Origin: Pomacea canaliculata
Lineage: Eukaryota > Mollusca > Gastropoda > Architaenioglossa > Ampullariidae
Direction of reading: 5' to 3'
DNA: 64,000 nt
Assembly: GCF_003073045.1 (NCBI RefSeq)
Contig: NC_037601.1
Location: forward strand, 7,551,807 to 7,615,806
The translations under genes and the position numbers were made by a program. Positions within the stretch are counted from its first letter, which is position 1. Each line of letters starts with the position of its first letter. Under the pieces are notes generated by a model. That model was not told where the DNA came from and searched no databases. It saw only the letters and a program-made list of their open reading frames with translations. Of this stretch, positions 1 to 11,880 are shown piece by piece.

Positions 1-150
1 GTTGCATTTTATGTTATCTAAAAAAACAATTAAAAAGCACACTATTTTTTTAATGATTGTTTTTCTTATCTGAAACACAAACAGAAATGCTTTCTATCTG
101 AATAAATATGACATAAAGACTCAAATATTATAGCACCTCCAACTACTGAC

Positions 151-3100
151 CTTCGAATGTTCAATATTAACACCACTGAAGAAGGAATCGCTTCCAATGG
201 TCACATTCCCTGACAAGGAGCAATGGCAGACAACTGACTTACTGCCCACAGTGACTTCCCTTTTCAGTACACTGTTTATGATGGTTGTATCCTCTCCGAC
301 AGATGCCTGAGACTGTGAGTATGGGAGAAAATAAATATCTAAGCATGGGAGAAAATAAATATCTGAGCATAGTGTACATTACATTTCAATATCTGATGTC
401 ACATAAACTGAAATATTCCAGCTAAGCATATAAGACTTCCATAGCCATTAGATGATAAAAGGAAAAAACAGAAGGTCTTACATTAATGTCAGCCTGCACT
501 GTAGGTGACCAAGTGAGCCAGCTGTTGTCTTGAATGACAGGTGGTTTCACCAACATATTCTTGTGTTCAGTGGCCACGTCTGTCAAGTAGTGAAACTTGC
601 CGTCTTCTATCATGCCTATACCCGCGAAAGCAAGAGTAGCCATGTTTCACTAACTAGCCAATGGAAGTAGGAGGCTGAATGAAAATGTTAATGCACTTTC
701 ACTCACACACACACATAATACTATGCACACATACACATGCATACATGTGGGTGCATGCACACACATACAAACACACACATTCACACAAACATCATAGATA
801 TCAAACCACCAGCCTCTTCATTACTCCTTTGAACACACTTATAACTGCATGCTCATACATAAGATCACATTCAAAAGCAAAATAATACATGCACACTGGA
901 GGAAAAAAGTAATAAAAATTCAATGCACATAGAGAATTTATAACAATTGACATCATGGTATTTAATCCCCAAATCTGTTAAAAAGCTTAAATCTGTTCTG
1001 AAATTAAACATTTAACTACATGCTACTTAAAGCTTGTCTTCACCCACACAAAGATGTGTTGATTGCAAAATGTCAAATCTATGCTTGCTGTTATATATAT
1101 AGATCGCAAAGAACTCCTCACAAGCTTTCAGTCTGTATTCATGGAGCTCCTTCCAAAGCAGCTTTCTGGCCATGGTCATGTTCAGGCGAGATTCTGCAGA
1201 ATCCCCGGAACCTGGCTTACCAAATGTTCCACTTCTCTCCCCTTGGACAAAGTCTTTTTCTGACACTGCTGTTGTCATCGGCAACAGGATATCAAAGAAG
1301 AGGGATAACTGAGGGGAAAAAATGGCTGTGCATCATGAAACTACAATCATTACATTTCTTTTTTTGTTTTGTTTTATAGGAAGATAATATATCTGCCTTT
1401 TATTGTTACTATATCACTTGGCGATGGATACACCTGAAACATTTTATTCAGTTGGTGCATATGCATTTGCATACACATGTACTTACTAACATACAAGTCT
1501 GCACACATAAATAGATTTCTTTTCCAACATTTTCTAAGCATAGGGAAGAACATAGGTAAATAAAAGGAATAAAAAATTTCTCACCTTCAGAGGAGGTTGT
1601 CCACTGTCCAATCCAAAGTATGTACAGGCATCTAGAGGTGGTTTAGTGTAAAATGACAACAGCTTCTCTGACACACTGTGACTTAGGTAAACAATGGCAA
1701 TGAGCTGAAACAGGTTGATAAAAAAATTCTGCTGCACCTAAGCATAATAAAAAGAGCAAAACAAACATCATGGGGTACAGTTATTCATGAATATTTAACA
1801 CAATTGTGACCTAGAACAAAGTTTTCAAAAGTGAGATTTTGTTTGTTTGTTGAAAACAGAAAATTATCTTTACCTTTTCCTTGTGAAATAGCCTAATCAG
1901 AATACAGAACACATAAAAGATTAATAGTGGATAATATAACTATACATAACGGCATTTATAACAATGTTATATTTAAGCTTCTGTGCACGTGCTCCGATGG
2001 AATATACCAGGAAAACTTACAACTGGAACTGTTCCATCTAGCCGCTGGCATGACTCCAAGGTCAGAACATCCTTCTGGTATAGGATATCTTCAACCATAT
2101 TCTTCAGAAATTTAACATTTATATATTTATTACATTTGTGTAATAATGATAAGTAAAAATACAACTGTGGCAAAAAAAGTTTTAAATATGGTAAAAATAC
2201 TCTGAAGGAATATCTTTGTGCCACAATACACAATAGCACACAAACATGAAGGGATAAAATAATGCATGCTTTCAAAGTATAAGTACATTTGTCCATCTAT
2301 CCACACACACAGAGTGAAGAATTTCTCTTATAACAGACTGATTGGTACACTTAGCAACTCATCTCTCATTCAACCACAACATGAATGAGTAGGTGACTTT
2401 TAACACAAATACCACTTTCAGCTGCCTAGTAGATAGTAGAGAACATGTATTGCATGCTGTACATGCAGATTTGTACTCTTTAAAGGTGGATGTCACACTT
2501 CAGGCACTTGTCTGAAGAAATTTTACCTGTGTGTTTATCTTGCAAACTCCGTGGTCTTTGGCATACTGAACGCTCGCAGGCATTGTGAAAAGGCATGCAT
2601 CACAAGGATGCCATGAGGTATCTGTGAACAGCAAGGATAAGTATTCAGAGTAAAACATCTCTTGCTCCTTCAAACTGTTTCTTACAATGTTACTCTAGAA
2701 AGACATTATACATACTGCCACAAGGGTTATAGGCTTTTGCTTAAGTTTTTAACTGTGTAATTTGTTGTAAGTTGAAGTGTTTCTTTGTAAGCCTGGTGAA
2801 CTGAGCTCACCTGAGTGAAATGTGCTTTATAAAGATGCTGATGCTGATAATAATATTATTATAATGTAATAATATTATAATATAATCACTCTTTAAAAAA
2901 ACTCTTTAGGTAAGTCCCCAGAAAATTATAAAAGAAAAGTTGACGACAAGTTACCTATCTCTGTTGGGACTGCAAGTAGCATATCAGTGCTGCTCACCCA
3001 CACACCAGGTGGCGACCCTGAAGAGATCTGAAATAATGATGAACTTACTATCTACTGTTTGGCACCTTTGTGAGGTCCAGTTTATGACAACAACAGCAAA

Positions 3101-4920
3101 GAAAGTTTTATTTATAGAGCGTGCCAGGGGAAAAAAATAGCTGAAACGTAACAGGATGACAAAAAAGAAAAAAGGTTATCAAGGACATAAACTAAACATT
3201 ATGACAAGAACACGCTCTGAAAGAATGTAAAAAATCTGAATCAAATGCAATGTTGTCCCATCAAGCATTACTAGTTTTTCTCCAAATAAAGGAAGAGAAA
3301 ACTTGTAAAAATATTTTGTGTGAGACATAAACACGTGGCCATGAATGTGGGGGTCAAGAAGACATCATTAGCAAACATAACATATATGACTGGTAATGTC
3401 GTTTTGAATGTAAAATGTTAAGAGTTAGGCCATAACAAAACTTTCTCAATACAATGTTTAGTGAATGATCCCAAAGAAGTCTTTATTTTACTAGTCACAG
3501 TAAGGCAATTCTCATGCCTGGGGTCTTCTAAATCTTATGGATAATTGAAAGTTCTCACCCTTTGAGTTAAAATCTCCAGAAGAAGATCAATGTTACAGAC
3601 CAAGCTGTCAGCCTGGGAAGACTTGAACTTTGCAGGCAATGCAGTGAAAGCTCTTCCACAGGAATCATAAGAATATGTTCGACCCTGTATAAAATCAATA
3701 AAAGAATGAAATTTTACAGACTATGTATATCAGCAGCAGTAACATTGATCTGGTGGTGTAGAGGAACAGGAGATTTGTTAACAAAGATGACTACTAAAAA
3801 TCTGAGTCTAAAACCACTAAGAAAATATTAACAGTAGGTGGGGTTAAAGAGAAGGTTAACAGTAAAAGTGAATAGAATGTCCTTTAACATGAATCAATTA
3901 AAATAACTTACATGATGAAGAATAAGGATGAAGGCATCATTCAAAACATCAGAGTTGATTACCTGGAGCAAAAAAAAAACAACCACATATCAGCTGATCC
4001 AGTGCTAGTATTAAATTTTTTCATTTGTTAGGAACCCACCAATGTGACTATACTTTTTTTTCAAATGTATCTGCACACACACACACACACACGCGCGCAC
4101 AAAAATTTCCCTGTGCATTCACAAGATAATTTTAGATACCTATATGCTGCATTAAAAGCTCAAGACATAAAGATGGTCTAGACATAATGAGTAAGATTTT
4201 GCAAAGTTTGGGTTGATTCAGTTTTTCAAAGAAATAAGCACAACTCTCTATACTGAACCTAAGAAAAAAATGTAAAAGAATGTTTCACGGTAAGACAGTT
4301 ACCTTCATGGCTCACCAAGACCATCATGACTTACTGTAAATCCTTGTCTAGCGCTGATATGTTCCACAACAGTTAGCAAGGCATTTATAGTGGCTCCACC
4401 ACTGCCAACATTTGTCTTTGGATCTTCAATAGTAAGTAAAATTGTCTCTTTGTCTATCTGACCCTTAGCTTGACGCCTCTCCAACTCTGTAAAAAAACAA
4501 ACAAACAAACCAAAAAAGTGTGTGCATGTGTGTGAGAGAGAGAAAATATGAATGTGAGAGATAGAGTCAGAGGAGAGGGCAGAGGTCACAGGAAAGACTT
4601 ATTGATACTATAGGACAGTCTTTATTTCATTGCTTACTATTCACGAATCAAAGATCAGTTTACTTTATTTGCAGCAGGTGTTTTTCAAAGTTACCCATTC
4701 CTTGTGCACACATATACACACAACTTGTGAAGCCTAAAGAAGCTTGATATATTCCAAAGAAGATATGTTAGTCACATTACTTATCGGTGTAAATACTGTT
4801 AATGGTGTAATTTCTGGAGTACATTTCAACCCCTTCTTTTTTACCATTCTGCAGTGCATGAGTCCAGTCTTTGTTGGAGCAGGTCAGTACAACGGCTGTC
4901 CACCTGATCTTTTTTACCAT
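151..4920 (-). CDS. FCSK: L-fucose kinase, 5' part (partial at left edge)
   Basis: Fucokinase phosphorylates L-fucose to fucose-1-phosphate in the cytosolic salvage route to GDP-fucose. Eleven coding exons read on the minus strand, all phase-compatible: 4845-4920 (start ATG at 4920), 4335-4486, 3912-3962, 3559-3684, 2955-3027, 2527-2621, 2021-2101, 1585-1704, 1122-1308, 482-615 and 151-312, giving 419 codons. The N-terminal pyrophosphorylase-like region is clear: WTAVVLTC near residue 8, the nucleotide-binding loop [12 protein letters not shown] (about 51-62), [40 protein letters not shown] and [14 protein letters not shown] all match fucokinases as I know the family. The last exons match a beta-helix-like region. 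The GHMP kinase domain must lie beyond base 1. An acceptor-like CAG just before the ATG suggests a 5' UTR exon upstream. The 1122-1308 to 482-615 junction uses acceptor TATAG at 616-620; it is the least certain. Confidence 0.9.
321..368. repeat. 24-bp tandem duplication
   Basis: Two adjacent 24-bp units starting ATGGGAGAAAATAAATATCT differ by one base. They lie in the fucokinase intron between exons 482-615 and 151-312, next to the acceptor of the last exon. No function is evident. Confidence 0.85.
4073..4092. repeat. (AC)n microsatellite
   Basis: A run of AC dinucleotides followed by CGCGCG, inside the fucokinase intron between exons 4335-4486 and 3912-3962. Confidence 0.95.
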
Positions 4921-5737
4921 GTTAGGTTCCTCACCTGCGGAAAAAAATATAACTAAAAAGTTTTAGAATATGTCTCTAGTGGCGTGCATTCTAAGTTAAG
5001 CTAAAAAACACTGGTCTACTTGTTATCACCGTAACAATGCGCAACACTCACTGAAGTGCTGTTTATCTTACATGGCCCCTGACAAATGGATATAGAATAT
5101 CCTGAATTATCATTAACGCCCTCAAGTCACATCTACACGCCTGAAATCTCAAAAGCTACAAGTTTCTTTTTCCAGACACAATTTCTTTCATCAAAGCACG
5201 AAAATTGTAAGACTGTAAAAGCTAACACAGCCTTACAGTCGATCTTCATGATCCCTTGGGTGATCTGATACCGCTGCTGTAGACTGGGTTTTAGTCGCGT
5301 GACAAAGTCTCAACACTCAAAAGCTTTACTCGCGATTACTGTCATTGGTAAAGCACTGATACTTCGCTTCCTTATATGAGTCGCATTCAGTTTCATAAGC
5401 TTATTAACAAATTATGCGTCAACTGATTATTTAGTAAACTGTTCTTTTATCGCCCACGAAGAATGAGGTGGGATGCAGGCGTCCCTGGGTATCCTGGATC
5501 AAGGGACATCATTCTTACATCCGACAGTGACCACGTTACAGTTGTCTCGCCTGAACCTTACGCGAGACGTGCGTGCTACAATCAAGGACGCATATCGCAG
5601 ACAGGATGAAGCAGCCTAGATTTTAGACTACTATTAATGTCTTCGTAAAAAGGCTTACAGTTTGTATGAGAAGGCCACCCATTTTCTTACGAAGAGTGGA
5701 GTTTTAGGGCCAGTAGAATTTTAAAAAAAATTATACT
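4921..5737. other. Intergenic / fucokinase 5' region, no gene seen
   Basis: This is upstream of the fucokinase start on the minus strand. A CAG acceptor-like site directly before the ATG context hints at a non-coding first exon somewhere here or further right. I see no reliable coding sequence, TATA box or RNA gene. Confidence 0.5.
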
Positions 5738-6303
5738 TTAAAGACCAACCTGAATGGTTTGCGTTTTAGTTTTTGCAGATATCGGTAGATGTACGCGATA
5801 TAAATATAGCCTGTAAATTTCAGCTTCCCAAACTCATCCGTTAATTAATTATCCCCTAGCAAAGTACGGGATTCGTACCTGCGATCAACGAACGCCGGTA
5901 ACGGTGTATTACGTCACGTTGGTACACCATTCACAACATTGCCAGCGGTCAACACCAATCAGGGCGACAGTTCGGTTTGTTCGGACGTTGAATGTCTACA
6001 TTTCTCGTGCTAAAGAAGCAAGTTTTTTAGAACCACGAGAAATGCGGACTGCCAGCGTCCGAATAATCCGAACTGTCGTTCATGCACTCTCTCTCTCTTT
6101 AGTGTTGACTGCAGGCAATGTTGTGAATGGTGTACCAACGTGACGTAGTATACGTACTGTTAGCGGTGATCGTTGATCGCAGGTGTGAATCTTAGCGGAT
6201 AACTAATTAACGGTTGGGTTTTGGAGGCTGAAATTTACAGGTTAGGTTTATATTGCCTTTACCGATATCTGAAAAACCGCAAACCGTTCAGTTTGGTCTT
6301 TAA
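5738..6303. mobile_element. 566-bp foldback (long-hairpin) element with TTAA ends
   Basis: Almost the whole segment is one imperfect inverted repeat. Starting TTAAAGACCAA at 5738 and ending TTGGTCTTTAA at 6303, the arms run inward about 270 bp each. A perfect 33-bp block at 5911-5943 is mirrored exactly at 6114-6146, and an inner stem (CATTTCTCGTG against CACGAGAAATG) closes on a short AT-rich loop near 6015-6040. There is no transposase frame. TTAA at both edges is the target site used by piggyBac-type elements, so a non-autonomous TTAA-targeting element is my inference; the termini do not carry the usual CCC start. Arm divergence is low enough to suggest a fairly recent insertion. Confidence 0.8.
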
Positions 6304-6412
6304 CTTCAGCTCTCAAATAAATAGAAAATATATATACCATCTTTGACGTAGCCAAGACATTATTTTAGAAGTAGTATAAGTATTTTGTCTTCATGTGACA
6401 AGTAAAGACATC

Positions 6413-7250
6413 TTAGGCACGCATACCCAGAGAGAGAGAGATTGCCTCATGGAAGATACAGGAGCAAAACGTTTTTGTCTTAGTTGTTAGTAACATAAAG
6501 CGTTTACCGGATAGCAGAAACAGAACGAATGGATTGATTGGGTGCAAAGGGTTTACCCATAACCCTTGGTGATGAGCCTTTTGTTTGACTATAAAACACC
6601 AGACAGGTAACATATTGCATGGATATCACAGCCAGCACTCTTCTTGAATACCTTTTCAATATAGTTCTTCTCCTCGGCACGGCGAAAAGCACTAACAAGC
6701 AAAGAAACTAATTAGTTTCTCCTACAAGCCGTACTGTTGTACCAGACAATGACGGAGAAACAAAGAATGCTTTCAATCACAAAATTATAGAATCGCACGC
6801 ACTATGAGCTTCATAGGGCTTAGTCCAGTTTCAGTAAGTCTCATAAAATACAGTCGCTGCTTACATTGCTTCACGATTGATGATGTGTTCTCTTTCCAGC
6901 TTAGGTCGTTCGTAATTTTTGTTGCAAGATATTTAAAGATGACTTGTTCGACAGACTCAACATCGATGACAAGAGGCAGAAGTGAAGCTTTATATCGCCT
7001 AAAAAGTTCCTTCGTTCTGTTTTATTTTTGCACATTTAGATGTAGATCGTTATCTGCACACCAGTTAACTAATATCTGGACTTAACCCTTATAACCATGG
7101 GTTCCAGAATTGAAGCTAATTGTTATAGTTTGTGTCATCAGAGAATTTCATTACAGGGACGGATAAGCCACTGAAGTGTATTCGTTCGTAAACAGCGAAG
7201 AGAAGAGGGGAGAGAACACAACCCCGACCAGGCGCCTTTGGTTTCCACGA
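6413..7250 (-). mobile_element. Decayed non-LTR retrotransposon (reverse transcriptase 3' half)
   Basis: Read on the minus strand in broken frames, this gives the later reverse-transcriptase motifs in order: GRGCVLSPLLFAVY then KFSDDT (the catalytic YADD box altered to FSDD) near 7115-7230; a WCADNDLHLNV block near 7060; KYLATKITNDLSWKENTSSIVKQCKQRLYFMR near 6830-6930; an IESILCFSVIVWY-like block near 6740-6780; and the C-terminal GKRFMLLTTKTKTF near 6450-6520. The order and wording match CR1/Rex-like LINEs. Stops and frameshifts are frequent, so it is dead. It is 5'-truncated, as LINE copies usually are. Confidence 0.75.
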
Positions 7251-9499
7251 AAATGTAGAAGTTAGTAACTTCGGGACCGCTTTTTGTTGACACCAAAATG
7301 TGCTAAAAAAAAAAAAAAAACTATTTAAACGAGGGAGGAGGAATGGTCTGATGGGAGTAGAAGGATGAGGAACCAGGCCTGCATCAATATCTTTGTGAGG
7401 GTGGTGGTGGGACGCCGATATGGAAGCAGAAAATTGACAGGCATTCATCAATTATATTACTCTCTTTTTGAATGTCAAATTATTTTAGATTCATGTAAGA
7501 ATTTTACGCACACATGAACACGTGCTCAGACATGCGCGACGACGGTAACAATCATTCGGAAACATATCTGTGTGCAGGCTGGTTATCGCTAATGAAGCGT
7601 CTGGATCGACATTTCAAACAATCTCCTCTTTTTCGTCTTTTACTTTTCAATGGATTTTACTGCTGGGTCCATGCTTTTGAGACTCATCGTTCTTTGACAT
7701 ACACTTTCTTAAATTATAATGCTGATTACACCATACTCCCTTCTTTTCATTATCAGTACTCAGTAGTAGTAGTCAGACTCCCAGATATGGGATATATATA
7801 TATACTTCCTGTCGACTTGCTTCACTAAGTGGGTACGACTCATTCACTACGTCTCACCAGCCTAGAATACTATATATCATCATCAAATCAACAGTGTTTT
7901 TCAAGAGAGATTCTGGCAAGCCTGTCAAATGTAATAGACATATATACTTACACAATGACAGAGCCTGCTTGAGTCCATCAGAGAAAGTCGACAGTTCATC
8001 TACCTGGCACATCCTGGGAGAGGTAGCCAAAGGACCAGTCTGTCCGTTCTCTTCTAACATGTTGATCGAAGTGTATTTTGTTTTCCCCGTTGACGGAAGA
8101 CTTCAACAGTTTGTTTACTGTTGGGTTACACTATGTCTGGCTGTAACGATATGGGGACCTGTGCAGCCAGTCGACACTACGACTGTTTCTGTGACCTCGA
8201 GTCGATCACATCTGGTCGATCACATCTGGTGCTTCTTACAGTATAAGCACTTGTGAACACATGCAGCAACCCAAGTGCACCTCACTTATTGAACACAGCG
8301 CTAAAAAAAAAAGGTCGTTTCATGACAGTCACCAACCTGTTTCTCAAATCATTAGATGTTACAGGTGCAAGAAATTCACTGTAGACCACAGATCGAGCTA
8401 AAGAACTACCGATCTACTTTTCACTGATGGGTACATGAGGTCTATGAAGTGAAGGGAAAGGTTCAGCTGTAGTACAAGAAGGAATGGGTCGAAATCATTC
8501 CATTTTACCCCCCTTCACATGTATTACGGGAGGCTAACGTCTCGCCGACGTAGTGTTGCTCTTCCTTATGATCACTGCGCTATACGACCGCAGTTTGTTC
8601 TACACTCGTTTGAATCCTCAGCCTTCCTCCCACAAAACAAGTCTGGGTGCGAATATACGAAATCCAATGCTGTTATTGTCACCATGCACAGTACTCTACC
8701 TTTCGGAAAAAAGCACAGTTCACTTCAGCGATAGAAAGTTTCCTAGCGATAACCGGATCTGATCTGAACAGCCATGTTTTACTGCTCCGTATGACTCCCC
8801 GATGTTTGGTTGTATGGACTGTAAACAATTTTAAGTTCCTCAACATCACATACAGCTTCTGTCGCACCAAAAAGGTGAAGAGTCAGGTTGTGGATGTCAC
8901 AGCAGCCATCAGCGACTATATAGGTGGTACCTTTTCTGTTTTGACACATCGTAACCTCGACTGGCTTGTGGCGACCTACATGCCCAGGGCCAGGAAAAGC
9001 ATATCAACTCGTTCTCCTGTGCGCGTTTCGTGTCAATCGAGTCAAGGGAAAAAAAAGTTTCAGGCCAGCGGTTATACCACAGAGGTGTATAGGTGGACTG
9101 CTGTCTGTCTGCCAAGACCAACGTAGCCTCTTGCGAAGTGATCAGCTGTTAGTCTCGGCGAGCCTTAACAATGGATGTGACTAAACCGGAAGCTTTGTAG
9201 TCTCATGACTCGTTTAGCAGTTAACCGGAAAAAATCGTCTGCCAGCAGTCCAGTAATACAAGTTCGTGGTTTATACCGTCCCAGCGATAAGATCTTTAGA
9301 GGCACGTTTATCTTTTGGTTTCCCTACAGTCACGTGGTAGGTGATAGAGACATCAGCTGTACATAAACTAAAACATTAATCGTGTTAATGGCTATATTGG
9401 AGCGTCTCCCACTCTTCAATCTACAGAAATGTTTGGTTTTAGGGATAAGTACGACGATTGATAGGCATATATAACATAGTCAAACAACAGGTAATCATG

Positions 9500-9527
9500 T
9501 ATCATCATCATCACCGCCACCACCACC
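9500..9527. repeat. CAT/CAC trinucleotide microsatellite
   Basis: A run of CAT then CAC/CGC triplets. It makes a polyhistidine stretch in the overlapping forward frame at 9458-9829, which I regard as accidental. Confidence 0.85.
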
Positions 9528-10726
9528 ACTATTCTCAGTATTACGCACGACCATACCCACACACGCACACATACGAGAGCAGAACCATCGACGTGAAAAT
9601 CTGCGCAGCGCAGCCACAGGAAAACGATGATGACACTGCAGTCAGGTCAGGTGTACCGTGGCCGTATTCTCTGTACAATCTTGGGTGTACCCAGGCGTCT
9701 GAACGTGCTAAAAATAAAACGACAGCATTAGCGAAAGCAGCGCGAGGGGCGGAAATGTCCGCTCGCGTGCGGAGATTCCCGCTAGCCCAGGCGGGGTTTG
9801 ACCTAGTCGTGAAAGCGTCTGTCACGTGATCAGTCAATCATGGCCAACCGCGAAAGCGGGGTCACGTCTGCTGCGTCGAGTTGAAATTAAAGCGGCGTCT
9901 GCAGAGATTACAGTGAGGTAACCCAGAGACTGCTTGTGGCAGAGACTCGATCACGATCGATGTTATCACATTCTTGGAATCGGAGTATTTAGTCATACTG
10001 TAGGGAAAAACAACTGAATATCTGTTATGGATGGACTGCGTAGCCTTCCGTTCCGCTGCGTTCATAAAATGTAAAGGATTATGAGAAAGATTAATGATTA
10101 AAAAACTAACGAACGAAAAGGCATTAATAAGAAGAATAAGCCGCCTGCTTTGTGTTGCGGGTTAATTTCTTTACATATTACAATCAACACAAAGTTAATA
10201 TATACGCAAATAGAAACACTCAATATACTTTACTATTGCAGGATGGTACGTGGAGCCACGATCAACTTAATTGTATTAGTGGTGTAGCTCAAGGATGATC
10301 AACAATTAAGGTCTACGTCGCTATCTTCATCTTAAGTGCGAACTACCTTACGTGCATGTAGACGTGTATGTTTTGAGAAGTTTGCATAATGTGAAGTGTG
10401 TGTGTGAGAGAGAGCGCGTGCTTGCATAAACAGGGTTGTCTGGAGGCCAACAATGAATGTTAAAACTGTCAAGTATATCTGAAGTTCACCATGTGCTATT
10501 TTTAAAAATACCCAAACAAGATCTCGAAGTCTTCATGACCGTTAAACTTTTCATATACATCCACTTGTACAGATGTAGGAGAAAATGGAGCTACAAGTTG
10601 ATTGAGTTTACAATCGCGCGTCGATGCACACAAGCACGGTGTCGCACCGGTGTTGAGTAAAAAGGACTCTTTCCCACTTCTTTTATAAGCCCACGCCTCA
10701 TCTTCCTTCCTGGTCTGTAACGGCCT

Positions 10727-10832
10727 TTCTTAACTGGACAAATATGGCCGAACGTTTTTATATAACGGACATATAAAATCTTTTAATTGCTAGAATTGTC
10801 CGAGTTTTGGTCCTTATTTGTCCAGTTAAGAA
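10727..10832. repeat. Short inverted repeat, perfect 18-bp arms
   Basis: TTCTTAACTGGACAAATA at 10727-10744 recurs exactly as its reverse complement at 10815-10832, with about 70 bp of AT-rich sequence between. Partial pairing extends further on both sides (GGCC/GGACC). This is the shape of a tiny MITE or a decayed foldback; no clear target duplication is seen. Confidence 0.7.
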
Positions 10833-11639
10833 CGGTCTTGCTGCTGTATCTTTGTGTCTGTGTTTAATGCTTCAGACTGTGGACGTTCTTCATAACTGGA
10901 AGCAGTTAGAATGTAGAAATTGGGAAGGGATCTAATTGGCTGATTGTATTTCTAAATTTAAATCACTTCTCATAAACAGTTTCAAACATTATTTACATCT
11001 TGATTGATACCTTGATTGGAAGCTGCAGAAACAAAAAAATTATTGTGCAACACCCCAAAATGATTTACATTCTAAAGGCGGAGATGGTCGATTGTAACGA
11101 CTTTGTTGATTTCAGAAACCTTAATGGCATGAACGACATTTCATACCATCTGGATGGTCCCTCAGATCATTCTCAGTTCAAGTTAGATTAGCATGCTTCT
11201 TTCTTTCGCTCATAAAAAAATGTCGACGAATGTGTTTGTGTGTTGTATTTATCGTACCAGTATTAGTCATTATTACACGCCAATGAATTCTTTAATTCCA
11301 CTAAACGAATGTCTCTTGTGATAAGACGTCCATCTTTTTCTTAAGCCATGTATATCCTCTCTACAAAGACTATCATAACAGACGAAATAGGATAGGGCGT
11401 GTTTCGTAAAGCAGCTCGATCCTACCGTCAGCGAAACCACGGAGGTAGTATTTGTGCCACCGGTAGTCACGTCTCCGGAGTCACGTGATAGGATTTTTAT
11501 ACCGTGACAGTCGGCTGCCTTTTCAGGAATATAAGCAATGTTTCAACAGGATAAATAAATCTGTCTTACTCTTAAACTTCATACAACAAATTATTGATTG
11601 ACAGATTTCCCAAACAATCTATTTAGCAACATGGACCTA

Positions 11640-11880
11640 TGGTGAATGTGTCTGGGTTAATGTGCCGGTAGACCTTTTAGCTGTCACCTCGATGTCCCGG
11701 TATTGGCTCTTGATCCAGTTCTCCCTATCTGTCTTCATCTTTCTTGATGGCACAGTTCATTTCTTTGTATTTGGTAGCTGCTTTGTATTTGCTAGTAGAA
11801 GCAATCAAGATAGTCTGCTGTTGTATGATCTTGACCACTGTGTTCTCTTGCCACCGCAAGTGTAAAAACACCCATTTTTC
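11640..11880 (-). mobile_element. Possible LINE fragment (linker between endonuclease and RT)
   Basis: On the minus strand a frame with one internal stop reads KYKAATKYKEMNCAIKKDEDR followed by an acidic stretch, resembling the basic linker YxxxNxxVKxxxKxD ahead of the reverse transcriptase in RTE-like elements. The match rests on composition and a few residues only, so this is tentative. Confidence 0.3.

Noticed and set aside
5904..6143. 79-codon frame
   Set aside because: Lies within the arms of the foldback element; no transposase motif.
9458..9829. 123-codon frame with polyhistidine
   Set aside because: The histidines come from a CAT/CAC microsatellite; nothing else in the frame looks like protein.
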